Assembly: GCA_027484315.1 (NCBI GenBank)
Contig: JAIXTE010000017.1
Coordinates: 1-56,644 of the forward strand
Direction of reading: 5' to 3'
Length of the DNA: 56,644 nt
From: Burkholderiales bacterium
GTDB taxonomy: Bacteria > Pseudomonadota > Gammaproteobacteria > Burkholderiales > Burkholderiaceae_B
A program made the position numbers and the translations under genes. How positions within the stretch are numbered: position 1 is the first letter of the stretch; every line of letters begins with the position of its first letter. The notes below the pieces were generated by a model. It saw nothing but the letters and a program-made list of their open reading frames with translations, had not been told where the DNA came from and searched no databases. Positions 35,921-44,247 of this stretch are shown in pieces.

Positions 35921-36334
35921 ATGACCACGGTACTGATAGTTGATCCAAACGAGGAATCCCGCCTAGCGCTGGAAGCCCAGTTGGCGGAGTCAAACCAGTT
36001 CGAACGGGTTCTATCCTGCCCTGATCTGCAGTCTGCGGACAGTTTTCTGACTGACAAGAAAATCACGGTCATTTTGCTGGATGCCAAGCAGGCTGCGCGG
36101 TCGGTTTTGCTGCATCAAATCAAGGAAACCAATCCAGAGTTGGGTGTGGTCTTGATGCGCGACGCGGGAGGGGTACTGGACACGGCAACGCTTCAGTCCT
36201 TGGGAGGGCACGCCCAAGCCTCCCGGTTGGCTGCCCCGATGGAAATCATTGCCAGTGTGGCCAAGGCCTTGGTGGTGCGCTTGCGTCCGAGTTCACGAAT
36301 CTTGGGTAAGTTTCTCAAAGACGGTAACAGCTAA
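35921..36334 (+). CDS. Degenerate receiver-domain protein
   Basis: A 137-residue single-domain protein with a CheY-like pattern: VLIVDPNEESR at strand 1, VILLDAK with Asp54 at the phospho-acceptor place, and LGVVLMRDAG at strand 4. The second acidic residue of the strand-1 pair is missing (DP instead of DD), and the switch Thr/Ser and Lys are not clear, so phosphorylation may be lost. Similar atypical receiver domains form the N-terminus of TadZ/CpaE pilus proteins. The strong GGGGGG run before the ATG suggests good translation. Confidence 0.7.
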   Translation: MTTVLIVDPNEESRLALEAQLAESNQFERVLSCPDLQSADSFLTDKKITVILLDAKQAARSVLLHQIKETNPELGVVLMRDAGGVLDTATLQSLGGHAQASRLAAPMEIIASVAKALVVRLRPSSRILGKFLKDGNS

Positions 36335-36363
36335 GTCTCATCCAACAAATAGCCATATTTCAT

Positions 36364-36380
36364 TGGCACTTTTCTGGCAT
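36364..36380 (+). promoter_or_regulatory. Candidate sigma-54 promoter upstream of TadG-like gene
   Basis: TGGCAC at 36364-36369, five bases, then TGGCAT. The invariant GG and GC are ten bases apart as sigma-54 requires; one position (TTGCA read as TGGCA) deviates. It lies 56 bases before the TadG-like start. A single motif match of this kind can occur by chance. Confidence 0.33.
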
Positions 36381-36435
36381 ATCCAAGACAGACGAATTAA
36401 GGCAGAATCGAGTTAACCCGTTTGTCATCTTCACC

Positions 36436-37929
36436 ATGCCCAAGCCTGCGCATCACTTTATCCGAGCATCTGCCCAACAACAGGGCGCAATGACCATACT
36501 CACCGTGTTCATTGTGCTGATGTCGATTGCGGCGTTTGGTGTTCTGGGGTTAGGGCAAGTTGTGTGGGAGCGGGAAGAGATTCAACGCATTGCCGATCTG
36601 GCAGCCAAGGCTGCAGCAAGCGATATTGGCAATGCCTCCCAAGGATTTCCGGCTGCGGTGGATTATGCCCGCCGCAATGGACTTGATGACGACACTGACA
36701 ACATTACCCTGAACTGCAATGTGCGCGGTACCGATACCCTCTTGGCCCCAGGCAATTGTGAAAGGTCCGTCCTTGTCCGCGTGGTGCGCAATGTACCGGC
36801 GGCCTTCCTTGGCACCGAGCCAGTTGTGGCAGTGGCCGAGGCCACTGTGTCTCCGGTCATATCCGGTTTGGTGGGCACCAATCTGTTGTCGCTCAATCTG
36901 AACGGATCGAGCCTGTCGCCCCTCTTGAGTGCCATTGGTACGGAACTTCGGCTGAACCTGGCGGGTTTTCAGGGTTTGCTGGCTTCCAATGCACAGGTCG
37001 ATTTGCTGCAACTGGGTATCGGTCTGGGGGTTTTTAGTCCAGGCGGCCAGATGGACATGGGGCGTCTGCTCAATACACGGGTCTCGGCGGGCGACCTGCT
37101 CAATGCTGCGATTGATGCGGCTGGATCTGATGCACCGGCGTTTGTCGTTCCCGGCAATGGGCCAATCGACACAGTGGAATTTCTCCTGGGCGATGTGTTG
37201 TCGGCAGATACCAGTGGCGATGCCGATTTCACGGACGCTTCGGTGCGCTTGGGTAATCTTGCTTTTGCTTCCAGTCTTGCTGCGGCCCGTGGCATTGGTG
37301 GCAATGGCGTGCGCCTTCGACTCGGCAATACCCTCAATGTGTCCGTGCTGAGTCCGCCCCAGTTGTTTGTCGCCACCAAGCTGAACAGCGATGGCCGAGT
37401 CATTGCCACAGCCAGAACCGAACAAATCGCCGTGTCCACTCGAATCGGCGGTTTGCTTGATCTCACCGTCACAGCGGGGGGCGGTTCAGTGGACATCAAA
37501 GACATTGATTGTCGCTTGCCCCAATCCCAGTCTGCCGTGTTTGTCGATCTGGAGTCTAATCCAATTGCCGCAGCCTTGGGTTTGCCCTCTTTGCCCTTGT
37601 TGGGCCGCAGAACCGTGAATGCCAACGTGGGCAGTGGTTCCGCCAATGATGTAAGCATGCCGGGCTATCCTGACCCAGTGCTGTCGACCTCTTACAGTTT
37701 CGAGGCGTCGCAGGGCGTGGGCAATCTGCTGACCAATCTCAACACCAATGTTGGTTTGCTAAGTGGAATTTTGAATGTGCTCGCAGTCAATCCTGCGTTG
37801 CGGTCTGCCTTGGGCTTGCTGGGTGGGGGGCTGGATGAAATTCTGGGCGTTCTAGGTCTGGAAACCAATGAAGTCGTGGTGCAGGTCGACAACATGGATT
37901 GCTTCAATACGGCGGTGTTGACCCGTTGA
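36436..37929 (+). CDS. TadG-like pilus/secretion-associated protein
   Basis: A 497-residue protein with an N-terminal hydrophobic helix of the TadE/TadG type (QQGAMTILTVFIVLMSIAAF, then VVWEREEIQRIADLAAKAAA), a pattern used by putative Flp-pilus TadG-like proteins. The long exterior part is rich in Leu, Asn, Gly, Ser and Val with many small beta-prone stretches and ends with a Cys-containing tail. None of the other tad genes (ATPase, platform, secretin, Flp pilin) are in this window. It may be an orphan or may work with a tad locus elsewhere. Confidence 0.72.
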   Translation: MPKPAHHFIRASAQQQGAMTILTVFIVLMSIAAFGVLGLGQVVWEREEIQRIADLAAKAAASDIGNASQGFPAAVDYARRNGLDDDTDNITLNCNVRGTDTLLAPGNCERSVLVRVVRNVPAAFLGTEPVVAVAEATVSPVISGLVGTNLLSLNLNGSSLSPLLSAIGTELRLNLAGFQGLLASNAQVDLLQLGIGLGVFSPGGQMDMGRLLNTRVSAGDLLNAAIDAAGSDAPAFVVPGNGPIDTVEFLLGDVLSADTSGDADFTDASVRLGNLAFASSLAAARGIGGNGVRLRLGNTLNVSVLSPPQLFVATKLNSDGRVIATARTEQIAVSTRIGGLLDLTVTAGGGSVDIKDIDCRLPQSQSAVFVDLESNPIAAALGLPSLPLLGRRTVNANVGSGSANDVSMPGYPDPVLSTSYSFEASQGVGNLLTNLNTNVGLLSGILNVLAVNPALRSALGLLGGGLDEILGVLGLETNEVVVQVDNMDCFNTAVLTR

Positions 37930-37971
37930 GTTACACTGGCTGACACAACAATTGTATTCGGGAGAAAATAC

Positions 37972-38238
37972 ATGGGTGAGCAGCGCATTTGGTATGGGCT
38001 TCAAGCTGGTTTGGTGGGTTTTTGGTTGATGGTGCCCTTGGTTGGGTTGTTGGGATTCGATGTCCCCTTCCTGACCCTGTTTGCCGCGATTATTTTTGCA
38101 GCGCATGTGCTTGAAATTCCTTTGGCCATGAACAAGCTTCGCAGTAAAAATCTGCCTGCAGGCAAAGTGGTGTTGAAAACCCTGGTGTTTGGTTTTACCT
38201 GGTGGTTACCTCTGAGCAAGGGTTACACCACAGAGTAA
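37972..38238 (+). CDS. DUF1145 family small membrane protein
   Basis: An 88-residue inner-membrane protein with three predicted hydrophobic segments (about residues 8-28, 30-50 and 63-80). The AAHVLEIPLAM segment around the second helix is typical of DUF1145. GGGAG lies seven bases before the start. The function of the family is not established. It follows the TadG-like gene by 42 bases. Confidence 0.75.
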   Translation: MGEQRIWYGLQAGLVGFWLMVPLVGLLGFDVPFLTLFAAIIFAAHVLEIPLAMNKLRSKNLPAGKVVLKTLVFGFTWWLPLSKGYTTE

Positions 38239-38273
38239 AACGCCTGCCCGCAAAATCAGCGAAATCCGCACAC

Positions 38274-38726
38274 TCAGCGAATTCGAATGATTTTTAACCC
38301 ATCGGGCAGCTTCGGTTTGCTGCCGGGCGGTACCCACAAGTAACCCACCCGATCCGGCTCCTGAATCAGCTGTTCAAACAATTCGGCCTGGTTACTGACT
38401 TCAGCCGGTGGGGTGCCTTGGCCGGAATACCTGCGCACATGCCAGTAGCCGGTGTAGTCCAGCTCATTGGCATCCATTAGGTTTTTCAGAAACTCTGTTC
38501 TGTCCACGCTACCCGGTGCCGCATTCACGGGTTTCAGCGTTCGGCCATTGATGCTACTCAAGCGACCCTTGTACAAACTGCGTACCTGCCTGGTCTCCAG
38601 CTCGTCAATCGGGTTTTTTGCGGCCGTAACCAGTATTACATCTGCGGAAGCAGCACGACAATTTGCACCCATCACCAGCAACAGGCAGAACGACAACAGC
38701 AACTTGCACACGGGGTGAGCCATCAT
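38274..38726 (-). CDS. Small periplasmic phosphate-binding-like protein
   Basis: A 150-residue exported protein: a signal peptide of about 25 residues ending near CRAAS, then half of a PstS-like fold. VILVTAAKNPIDELETRQVRSLYKG and RTEFLKNLM with a closing VGYLWVPPGS are the elements seen in short substrate-binding proteins that accompany porins. ATG 38726 overlaps the porin stop by four bases (ATGA); a GTG at 38732 and an ATG at 38723 are alternatives. It probably works with the porin translated just before it. Confidence 0.72.
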   Translation of the reverse strand: MMAHPVCKLLLSFCLLLVMGANCRAASADVILVTAAKNPIDELETRQVRSLYKGRLSSINGRTLKPVNAAPGSVDRTEFLKNLMDANELDYTGYWHVRRYSGQGTPPAEVSNQAELFEQLIQEPDRVGYLWVPPGSKPKLPDGLKIIRIR

Positions 38727-39883
38727 TCCCACACCCAGTTGTAAGACACACTCAAAAAATTGAATGTGGTGTTGGGTATGCGGTTGTCCGACAACTGTTG
38801 CCGGTTGCTTTTTTCAACCACGTGCTGCAATTCAAGCTTGATGGAGTCCGCTGGGCTCAGGTTATATTTGCCCCCAATGGCCGCGGAGTACTGGTCATCA
38901 AATTCGGAAATGAATCGCCCATAGCTGCCGTATACGGCATGCTGGCCGAATATCTTTCGGGTCAACAGCAGATTGGCGCCGTGCTCTTCAAATTTTGGAT
39001 TGGATACGGAAAGTCGAGGTGTGCCCGGTACCAGAACACCGCTGGCCGATGAGGCAATTTCCGTCTGGCTGATTTCACCGCGCAGTGCATACAGGTCCCA
39101 GCGGTACTCGGCGCCGAAATTGGTCAGGCGCGCTGTTGCATCAATTCGTCCGTCAATCAGCGGAATTCCATTGATCTGGGTAATGCCTCGGTCAATTTCA
39201 GTGCCGTGATGTGACAGGTGAAGCCGGTAGTCATCGCCTTCCAGACTAAGCACCAAACCGCTGGTTTCGAAGTTGTTCAGCGGAAAGTCCTGATTGAAAC
39301 CCGCGAGCCGTTGAACGATTTTTTGATTGCCGGTAATGGCCTGAATGCCCCAGTAGCGGCCAGCCGAGTCTTCAAAGTTGTAGTTCGCGGAAAAGCCGTC
39401 GGTTGCCAGCACGCCCGCGTCGTAATAAATTTCCGGGCTCAGGTTGGCCGGAATGTAGGTGTGCCCCACATCCAGGTTTTCTGAATCCATGTACAGGTTC
39501 AGGCGTTGCCGACCCAGCTTGAAATGCCAATTGTCGTTGGGCTTGAATTTCAGGAAGGCCCAGCGATTATCAAGCTCAACACCTTCATCGCGCCGCTGTT
39601 TGGGGGCCACGACGTATTGCACAGTGGCGCTGAACTGGTCGTTCAGTTGCACATCAAGTTGGGCGCCCAGAATGGAGTTGACCTTCAGGGTGCCATCTTC
39701 ATTCACGTGGCGAAGGTAGTTTTTCTCGTTGTCGCCAAGTGTGTATTGGACCGTACCAAATCCGCTCAGCGAATAATCGACCGCCAGTGCCTGTCCGCAA
39801 ACAGCCATTATTGGCGTTATCAGCAACCAGGTTTTCAAATAGCGGGTGAGTAGGTGGAGAACGTTCAATGGTGAATCGCGCAT
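38723..39883 (-). CDS. Outer-membrane porin-like beta-barrel
   Basis: A 386-residue protein; the signal peptide ends near ALAVD. The body is a regular alternation of short beta strands (YSLSGFGTVQYTLG at the start, WAFLKFKPNDNWHFKLGRQRL, LSVSYNWVWE at the end). The GFGTVQYTLGD and LKFxxxxNWxFKLGRQR segments resemble porins of phosphate- or sulfate-starvation loci. It is co-transcribed with the small binding-like protein that overlaps its stop codon. Confidence 0.78.
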   Translation of the reverse strand: MRDSPLNVLHLLTRYLKTWLLITPIMAVCGQALAVDYSLSGFGTVQYTLGDNEKNYLRHVNEDGTLKVNSILGAQLDVQLNDQFSATVQYVVAPKQRRDEGVELDNRWAFLKFKPNDNWHFKLGRQRLNLYMDSENLDVGHTYIPANLSPEIYYDAGVLATDGFSANYNFEDSAGRYWGIQAITGNQKIVQRLAGFNQDFPLNNFETSGLVLSLEGDDYRLHLSHHGTEIDRGITQINGIPLIDGRIDATARLTNFGAEYRWDLYALRGEISQTEIASSASGVLVPGTPRLSVSNPKFEEHGANLLLTRKIFGQHAVYGSYGRFISEFDDQYSAAIGGKYNLSPADSIKLELQHVVEKSNRQQLSDNRIPNTTFNFLSVSYNWVWE

Positions 39884-39933
39884 CGGGTTATGCTTGCGCC
39901 CATTATTGCACGTGTAGACTAAATGTGAAGGGG

Positions 39934-40009
39934 TGGTGGCCGAGGACAGAATCGAACTGCCGACACAAGGATTTTCAATCCTCTGCTCTACCGACTGAGC
40001 TACTCGGCC
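39934..40009 (-). tRNA. tRNA-Phe (GAA)
   Basis: A 76-base cloverleaf including an encoded CCA end. The acceptor stem is GGCCGAG/CTCGGCC, the D-arm starts GCTCAGTCGGTAGAGC, the anticodon stem-loop holds GAA within ATTGAAAATCC, and the T-arm contains GTTCGATTC. No integrase or duplicated tRNA end is seen beside it. Confidence 0.97.
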
Positions 40010-40137
40010 ACGCGTTTTCAGTGGTATTCACCACCGAAGCCCGCAAGTTTATCCGAAAGTTTCGCCTTGCGCAAACAGGAAATGCAAAATCGCTGTAGCA
40101 TGTTCAATAATTTGACAATTCAAGCAGCAAAACGCCC

Positions 40138-41373
40138 ATGATCCTCGCCCCCAGCAAAGACTCGCAAAGCCTTCATTCTCATGACGTTGCAGTCATTGGT
40201 TGTGGGGTGGTTGGCCTGGTAGCCGCTCTGGTGCTGGCATCTTCGGGCTTCAAGGTGATGGTGGTCGGCTCTCGCCCTGCCCAATTCGTGCCCAATGAAA
40301 CCCAGCGGTTTGACCCCCGCGTGTTCGCACTGTCGCACCGTAGTCAACGTGTCCTTGACCGTTTGCGCGTTTGGGACAACATTCCCAGTGACAAAGTACA
40401 GCCCGTTACTGAAATGCAGGTGTGGGGCGATTCGGAAGGTGAGGAACAGGGTCAGTTGCGTTTCAATGCCAGCGACACCGGCGTTGAATTCCTGACCTGG
40501 ATTATTGAACAAAGCTGTTTGTTCGATGTTCTGTTTTCTGCCATGCGCTATCAGCCCGGCATCGACTGGCTTGATGCCAAGGTGGAAGGCCTCTCCCGAG
40601 AGAAGGAAGGTTGGGCTGTCGTCACCAATCTGGAAACTGTGCGAGTGCCGTTGATCATTGCGGCCGATGGTGCCCAGAGTGAAACCCGAAAGCAGGCCGG
40701 GCTTGATTTTCCGCTCGAAGATTACAGCGCAGAAGGCGTGGTGACCACATTCGCTGTAGAAAAATCTCACCACGGGGCAGCACGCCAATGGTTCAGCGGC
40801 GATTCCGTGCTGGCCATGCTCCCGCTACCCGGGCCCCATGTGTCCATGGTTTGGTCCATGCCTTTGTCTCAATCCCAGCCTTTTGTCCAACTCGACCCCG
40901 AGCAGATGGTTCAGCGTGTCAAGGCAATGTCGGGTGGCGCAGTTGAATCAATGTATGGCGACCTGGTCCCCGTGGGCAAGGCTTATTCCTTTCCATTACG
41001 ACATGGAGTAGCCCCAGTCTGGTTTGATAATGGGGTGGTACTGATGGGCGATGCAGCCCACGTTATTCATCCATTGGCTGGGCAGGGCTTGAATTTGGGT
41101 CTTGAAGATGCGGCTGAACTGGCCAATCTGCTGACCTCGCGCAAACGTTTGCTGGCTGTTCAGCGCCTGGGCTTGGCGGATGAGCAACTGTGGCGTGCCT
41201 GGGAGCGCCGCCGAAAGGCAGCCTGCACACCGGTTCACTTTTTGACGGACGGCTTGCATACCCTGTTTCGCCTCGATCTGCCAGGTGCAGCCTGGGTACG
41301 CAACAAGGGCATGCACATTGTCAATCAACTTCCGATGCTGAAACGTTGGTTGACCCAGCAGGCCATGCGTTAA
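40138..41373 (+). CDS. UbiH/UbiF-family FAD-dependent monooxygenase
   Basis: A 411-residue flavoprotein of the family that hydroxylates the ubiquinone ring. The FAD-binding GxGxxG reads VIGCGVVGLVAALVLASSG. A mid-sequence LIIAADGAQSETRK is the DG motif, and GDAAHVIHPLAGQGLNLGLED near residue 305 is the second FAD motif. These three elements are diagnostic of UbiH-type enzymes. Which ring position it hydroxylates cannot be told from the sequence. It is followed by dsbC. Confidence 0.88.
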   Translation: MILAPSKDSQSLHSHDVAVIGCGVVGLVAALVLASSGFKVMVVGSRPAQFVPNETQRFDPRVFALSHRSQRVLDRLRVWDNIPSDKVQPVTEMQVWGDSEGEEQGQLRFNASDTGVEFLTWIIEQSCLFDVLFSAMRYQPGIDWLDAKVEGLSREKEGWAVVTNLETVRVPLIIAADGAQSETRKQAGLDFPLEDYSAEGVVTTFAVEKSHHGAARQWFSGDSVLAMLPLPGPHVSMVWSMPLSQSQPFVQLDPEQMVQRVKAMSGGAVESMYGDLVPVGKAYSFPLRHGVAPVWFDNGVVLMGDAAHVIHPLAGQGLNLGLEDAAELANLLTSRKRLLAVQRLGLADEQLWRAWERRRKAACTPVHFLTDGLHTLFRLDLPGAAWVRNKGMHIVNQLPMLKRWLTQQAMR

Positions 41374-41473
41374 GTCTGCGCTACGCTTCACGGGAAATCT
41401 CGCTGAGGCAATGAACAAATTGCGTTTGTCCCTGTCCTAACTACAATTCTTCTTTTTTCGAACAAGCCGACCT

Positions 41474-42283
41474 ATGAAATTCAATTTACCCTTGTCCTTC
41501 AACAAGCGCGCCGGTGCGGTGTTGTTGTCGCTTTCCGTGCTGTCAGTCGGCGCGTTTCTTGTGTCCATGTCGGTTCAGCCCGTTCAGGCCGCAGCCACGA
41601 AGGCGCAAGTGGACCGAATCACCGCTGCAGTCACCGAGTCACTTGGTGCATCTGGTGTCAAGGTACTTTCCGTCACCGATGTTCAGTTTGTAGACGGGCT
41701 CTTTGAAGTCGTGGTCAATCACAACGGCAGCAAGAAAATTATCTACACCAATGCCAGCGGCAGCCATTTCATATTGGGTGAATTGCTTGAAAGCAAGTCG
41801 ATGTTGAATTTGACCGAGGCACGCTTGGACAAACTCAATGCCATCAATTTCGAGAAAGACTTACCCGCCGGACTGGCCCTGAAATCGGTCTATGGCAACG
41901 GCAGCCGAAAAATTGCGGTATTTGAAGATCCCAATTGCGGCTATTGCAAGCGATTCCGCAAGGAAACCCTGACCAAGCTGCAGGACACTACTGTGTATAC
42001 CTATGTGTATCCTGTGTTGGGCCGTGATTCCACTGACAAGGCACAAAAGGTCATGTGTGCAGCCGACAAGTCAAAAATGTGGGATGACTGGATGTTGCGC
42101 GACCAATCACCCAGTGGCGACGGCAATTGCAACGCACCCATCAATGACCTGGTGGCCTTGGGAAGGGGCATGGGTGTATCGGGTACGCCCACCGTATTCT
42201 TTCAGGACGGCACACGGGCCAGTGGCGCCATTCCTGCCGCTGACCTGAATCGCCGAATTGCAGCAGCCTCAAGGCCAAAATAA
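41474..42283 (+). CDS. dsbC: DsbC-type thiol:disulfide isomerase
   Basis: A 269-residue periplasmic protein. The N-terminus has a signal or anchor helix (about residues 15-38), then a DsbC dimerisation domain (VKVLSVTDVQFVDGLFEVVV) and a thioredoxin domain with FEDPNCGYCKRF. The redox pair is C155-GY-C158, and GTPTVFF supplies the cis-proline loop. Two further Cys (MCAADK, GNCNAP) match the structural disulfide of DsbC. It corrects wrong disulfides in exported proteins, which could include the Cys-bearing pilins encoded in this window. Confidence 0.93.
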   Translation: MKFNLPLSFNKRAGAVLLSLSVLSVGAFLVSMSVQPVQAAATKAQVDRITAAVTESLGASGVKVLSVTDVQFVDGLFEVVVNHNGSKKIIYTNASGSHFILGELLESKSMLNLTEARLDKLNAINFEKDLPAGLALKSVYGNGSRKIAVFEDPNCGYCKRFRKETLTKLQDTTVYTYVYPVLGRDSTDKAQKVMCAADKSKMWDDWMLRDQSPSGDGNCNAPINDLVALGRGMGVSGTPTVFFQDGTRASGAIPAADLNRRIAAASRPK

Positions 42284-42292
42284 GTAGTGTCT

Positions 42293-42318
42293 GGCTGCTG
42301 GGTTGCAATTCAGCAGCC
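42293..42318. terminator. Inverted repeat between convergent dsbC and mltA
   Basis: GGCTGCTG and CAGCAGCC form a perfect 8-bp stem around ten bases, in the 44-base gap between the two stop codons. No long T run follows on either strand, so this is a possible bidirectional terminator of modest strength. Confidence 0.45.
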
Positions 42319-42327
42319 GGTGACTTC

Positions 42328-43584
42328 TTAGCTGCCGCTTTCTGGCAGTGGTGCGCCCTTGGGCCAGATTAACCACATGCTCAAAGGCTGCCGGGTCAAT
42401 CCGGCTGCTTCGCCGGCTTCGTCGCCAGTTCCCCAAAAATAATCTGCACGCACACGGCCCCGGATGGCGCCACCCGTATCCTGCGCCAATACGCCCTGGG
42501 CAATGGGGGCCTTGGTCACCGGGTTGCTGGATTCAATCCACATCGGGCTGCCGTACGGTATTTTTTCCCGGTCAATAGCCAGGCTTAACTTGCCAGTCAG
42601 CGGTACACCCATGGCACCCACGGGCCCGTCGTTCGGGCGAAGCACTTCATTTTCCTTGAAAAACACCACGCTGGGGTTGGCATTCAACAAGCCGTCCAGT
42701 TTGGCCGGGTTGGCTTTGGCCCAGTTTCGAATGCCGGGTATGGTCGCCTGTGCTGCGGTTAGTTCACCCCGGTCCACCAGAACCTTGCCGACCGATTTGT
42801 AGGGGTGGCCATTCTGCTCGGCATAGCTTAGGCGAATCACCTTGCCGTCTGGCAGGGTGACGCGTCCTGAACCCTGCACCTGCAAAAGGAAAGCGTCCAG
42901 TTTGTCGTTCACCCACACAATGGGTTTTTCACGGTCGGGCCCTAGTCGCTCCCAGTCTGCCCTGTCGAAAAATGGCACCAAGGTGTTGCCCTGTAAGCGG
43001 CCACGCAGTCGTTTGCCCTTCAGTTCAGGATAAACCTCATCCAGCTTGACCACGATCAGGTCTTCGGGAACCCCGTACAGCGGGGTGGTGTAAGTACCTT
43101 GTGCTGTACGCGATCCTTTCAGCAAGGGCTCATAGTAGCCGGTTAAAAGGCCTTCTTTTTTTCCGTCTTCCTGCTGAAGTTGCCACACTTCAAAGTTGGC
43201 TTCCATCCAGATCTGGGCGGGCAACAGGGCGTTGCCAGTCAGGTTTTGGCGCGCCTTGCGGCACGCTTCCAGCAGGGGGGTGGGCGTGGCTTTGCGTTTG
43301 GCCAGTGCATTGCCATTTGCAGAACACTGCTCTGCAAATGCTTCAAGAAAACGGGTGTGGTCTGCTGTGCCCCAGCCAGGCAGGCGGGAAAAATCAGATT
43401 TGACGAACAACGGCAGTACAGGTATTTCCGCCTTTTTTTCCACTTGGGCCGGTTTTTCGGCTGTGGGGCATGAACAATCAGCCGCTTTTGGGGTCGGAGC
43501 AGTGGCGCATCCAGATAAAATCAGGGTGGCCAGCACAGTGCTGGGCCACCAACAACGGAGTGGAAAGAACATGTGGTTACTCAT
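42328..43584 (-). CDS. mltA: Membrane-bound lytic murein transglycosylase A
   Basis: About 418 residues, a lipoprotein (signal ending LILSGC, Cys26 from the 43584 start). The MltA domain is in the middle (LLTGYYEPLLKGS, TTPLYGVP, QVQGSGRVTLPDG). Near the C-terminus is the 3D domain with AQDTGGAIRGRVRADYFWG, which carries the catalytic Asp. It cleaves peptidoglycan glycan strands with formation of anhydro-muropeptides. Possible starts are 43626, 43584 and 43572; the last shares the palindrome CATG with the start of the divergent small gene. None has a clear ribosome-binding site. Confidence 0.93.
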   Translation of the reverse strand: MSNHMFFPLRCWWPSTVLATLILSGCATAPTPKAADCSCPTAEKPAQVEKKAEIPVLPLFVKSDFSRLPGWGTADHTRFLEAFAEQCSANGNALAKRKATPTPLLEACRKARQNLTGNALLPAQIWMEANFEVWQLQQEDGKKEGLLTGYYEPLLKGSRTAQGTYTTPLYGVPEDLIVVKLDEVYPELKGKRLRGRLQGNTLVPFFDRADWERLGPDREKPIVWVNDKLDAFLLQVQGSGRVTLPDGKVIRLSYAEQNGHPYKSVGKVLVDRGELTAAQATIPGIRNWAKANPAKLDGLLNANPSVVFFKENEVLRPNDGPVGAMGVPLTGKLSLAIDREKIPYGSPMWIESSNPVTKAPIAQGVLAQDTGGAIRGRVRADYFWGTGDEAGEAAGLTRQPLSMWLIWPKGAPLPESGS

Positions 43585-43717
43585 TGCAGAAATGGTTTTG
43601 GCTTTGGGCCTGATCGTGTTCATCATGTGGTGGACATTGCGGGCCAGGGTCGATCACCCAGTTGAAAAAGTCGAAGACAGTCCTACCGATTCGGACGAGA
43701 ATTCAAAAAAGGATTAA
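43571..43717 (+). CDS. Small single-pass membrane protein (48 residues)
   Basis: A short protein with one hydrophobic helix (WLLIAEMVLALGLIVFIMWW) and a hydrophilic, acidic tail. GGAG lies nine bases before the ATG. It is squeezed between mltA and apaG: its start lies inside the 5' end of mltA on the opposite strand, and its stop overlaps the apaG stop within TTAA. The compact layout and clean topology favour a real gene. No function is known to me. Confidence 0.6.
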   Translation: MWLLIAEMVLALGLIVFIMWWTLRARVDHPVEKVEDSPTDSDENSKKD

Positions 43718-44097
43718 TGCAGCACGCGTGGCATGGACAACAGAAACTCCGGCACGGCCACATCAAACTGTTCGCCGCCTTCGCCCACAAAGGTGTAGGA
43801 GCCGCGCATGGTACCCACGGGTGTGGGCAGCGGGCAACCGCTGGTGTACTCGAATCGCTCGCCTGGTTGAAGAGTGGGTTGTTCACCCACCACGCCATCG
43901 CCTTTGACTTCCTGCACAATGTTGTGCGCATCCGTGATAATCCAGTGGCGGCTCAACAATTGCGCAGACTTGTCGCCCACGTTTTCAATTTCGATGGTGT
44001 AGGCGAAGACATACGGTCCTTTCTCCTTGTCACTTTGCTCATCCAGAAACTGGGTGCTGACTCGTACTTCAAACTGATAGTGTGACTGGCTGCTCAT
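43714..44097 (-). CDS. apaG: ApaG protein
   Basis: A 127-residue protein of the ApaG/DUF525 family, a single beta-sandwich domain. Diagnostic segments are YVFAYTIEIENVG, LLSRHWIITDA, GVVGEQPTLQPGERFEYTSG and GTMRGSYTFVG. The family contains a conserved GxGxxG-like stretch here read GDGVVGEQP. The molecular role is not settled; it has been linked to metal resistance and nucleotide metabolism. It is divergent from rpe, as usual in Burkholderiales. Confidence 0.95.
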   Translation of the reverse strand: MSSQSHYQFEVRVSTQFLDEQSDKEKGPYVFAYTIEIENVGDKSAQLLSRHWIITDAHNIVQEVKGDGVVGEQPTLQPGERFEYTSGCPLPTPVGTMRGSYTFVGEGGEQFDVAVPEFLLSMPRVLH

Positions 44098-44247
44098 TCT
44101 GCGTTGCTTTTGGAGTTTGATGTGGTGTTCAAGTATGACTTCAAACCCTCATTTTCACAAATCCGAAGCCGCTTTCAAAGCCATTCGCATGGCGCAACTT
44201 CGTTTAAACTCTGTGTTTGATTTCAAGATCCACATCGAAGGACCACC

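Noticed and set aside
39934..40009. tRNA-Phe as an integration site of a genomic island
   Set aside because: No integrase gene and no repeated tRNA end were found on either side; both flanks look like ordinary chromosome.
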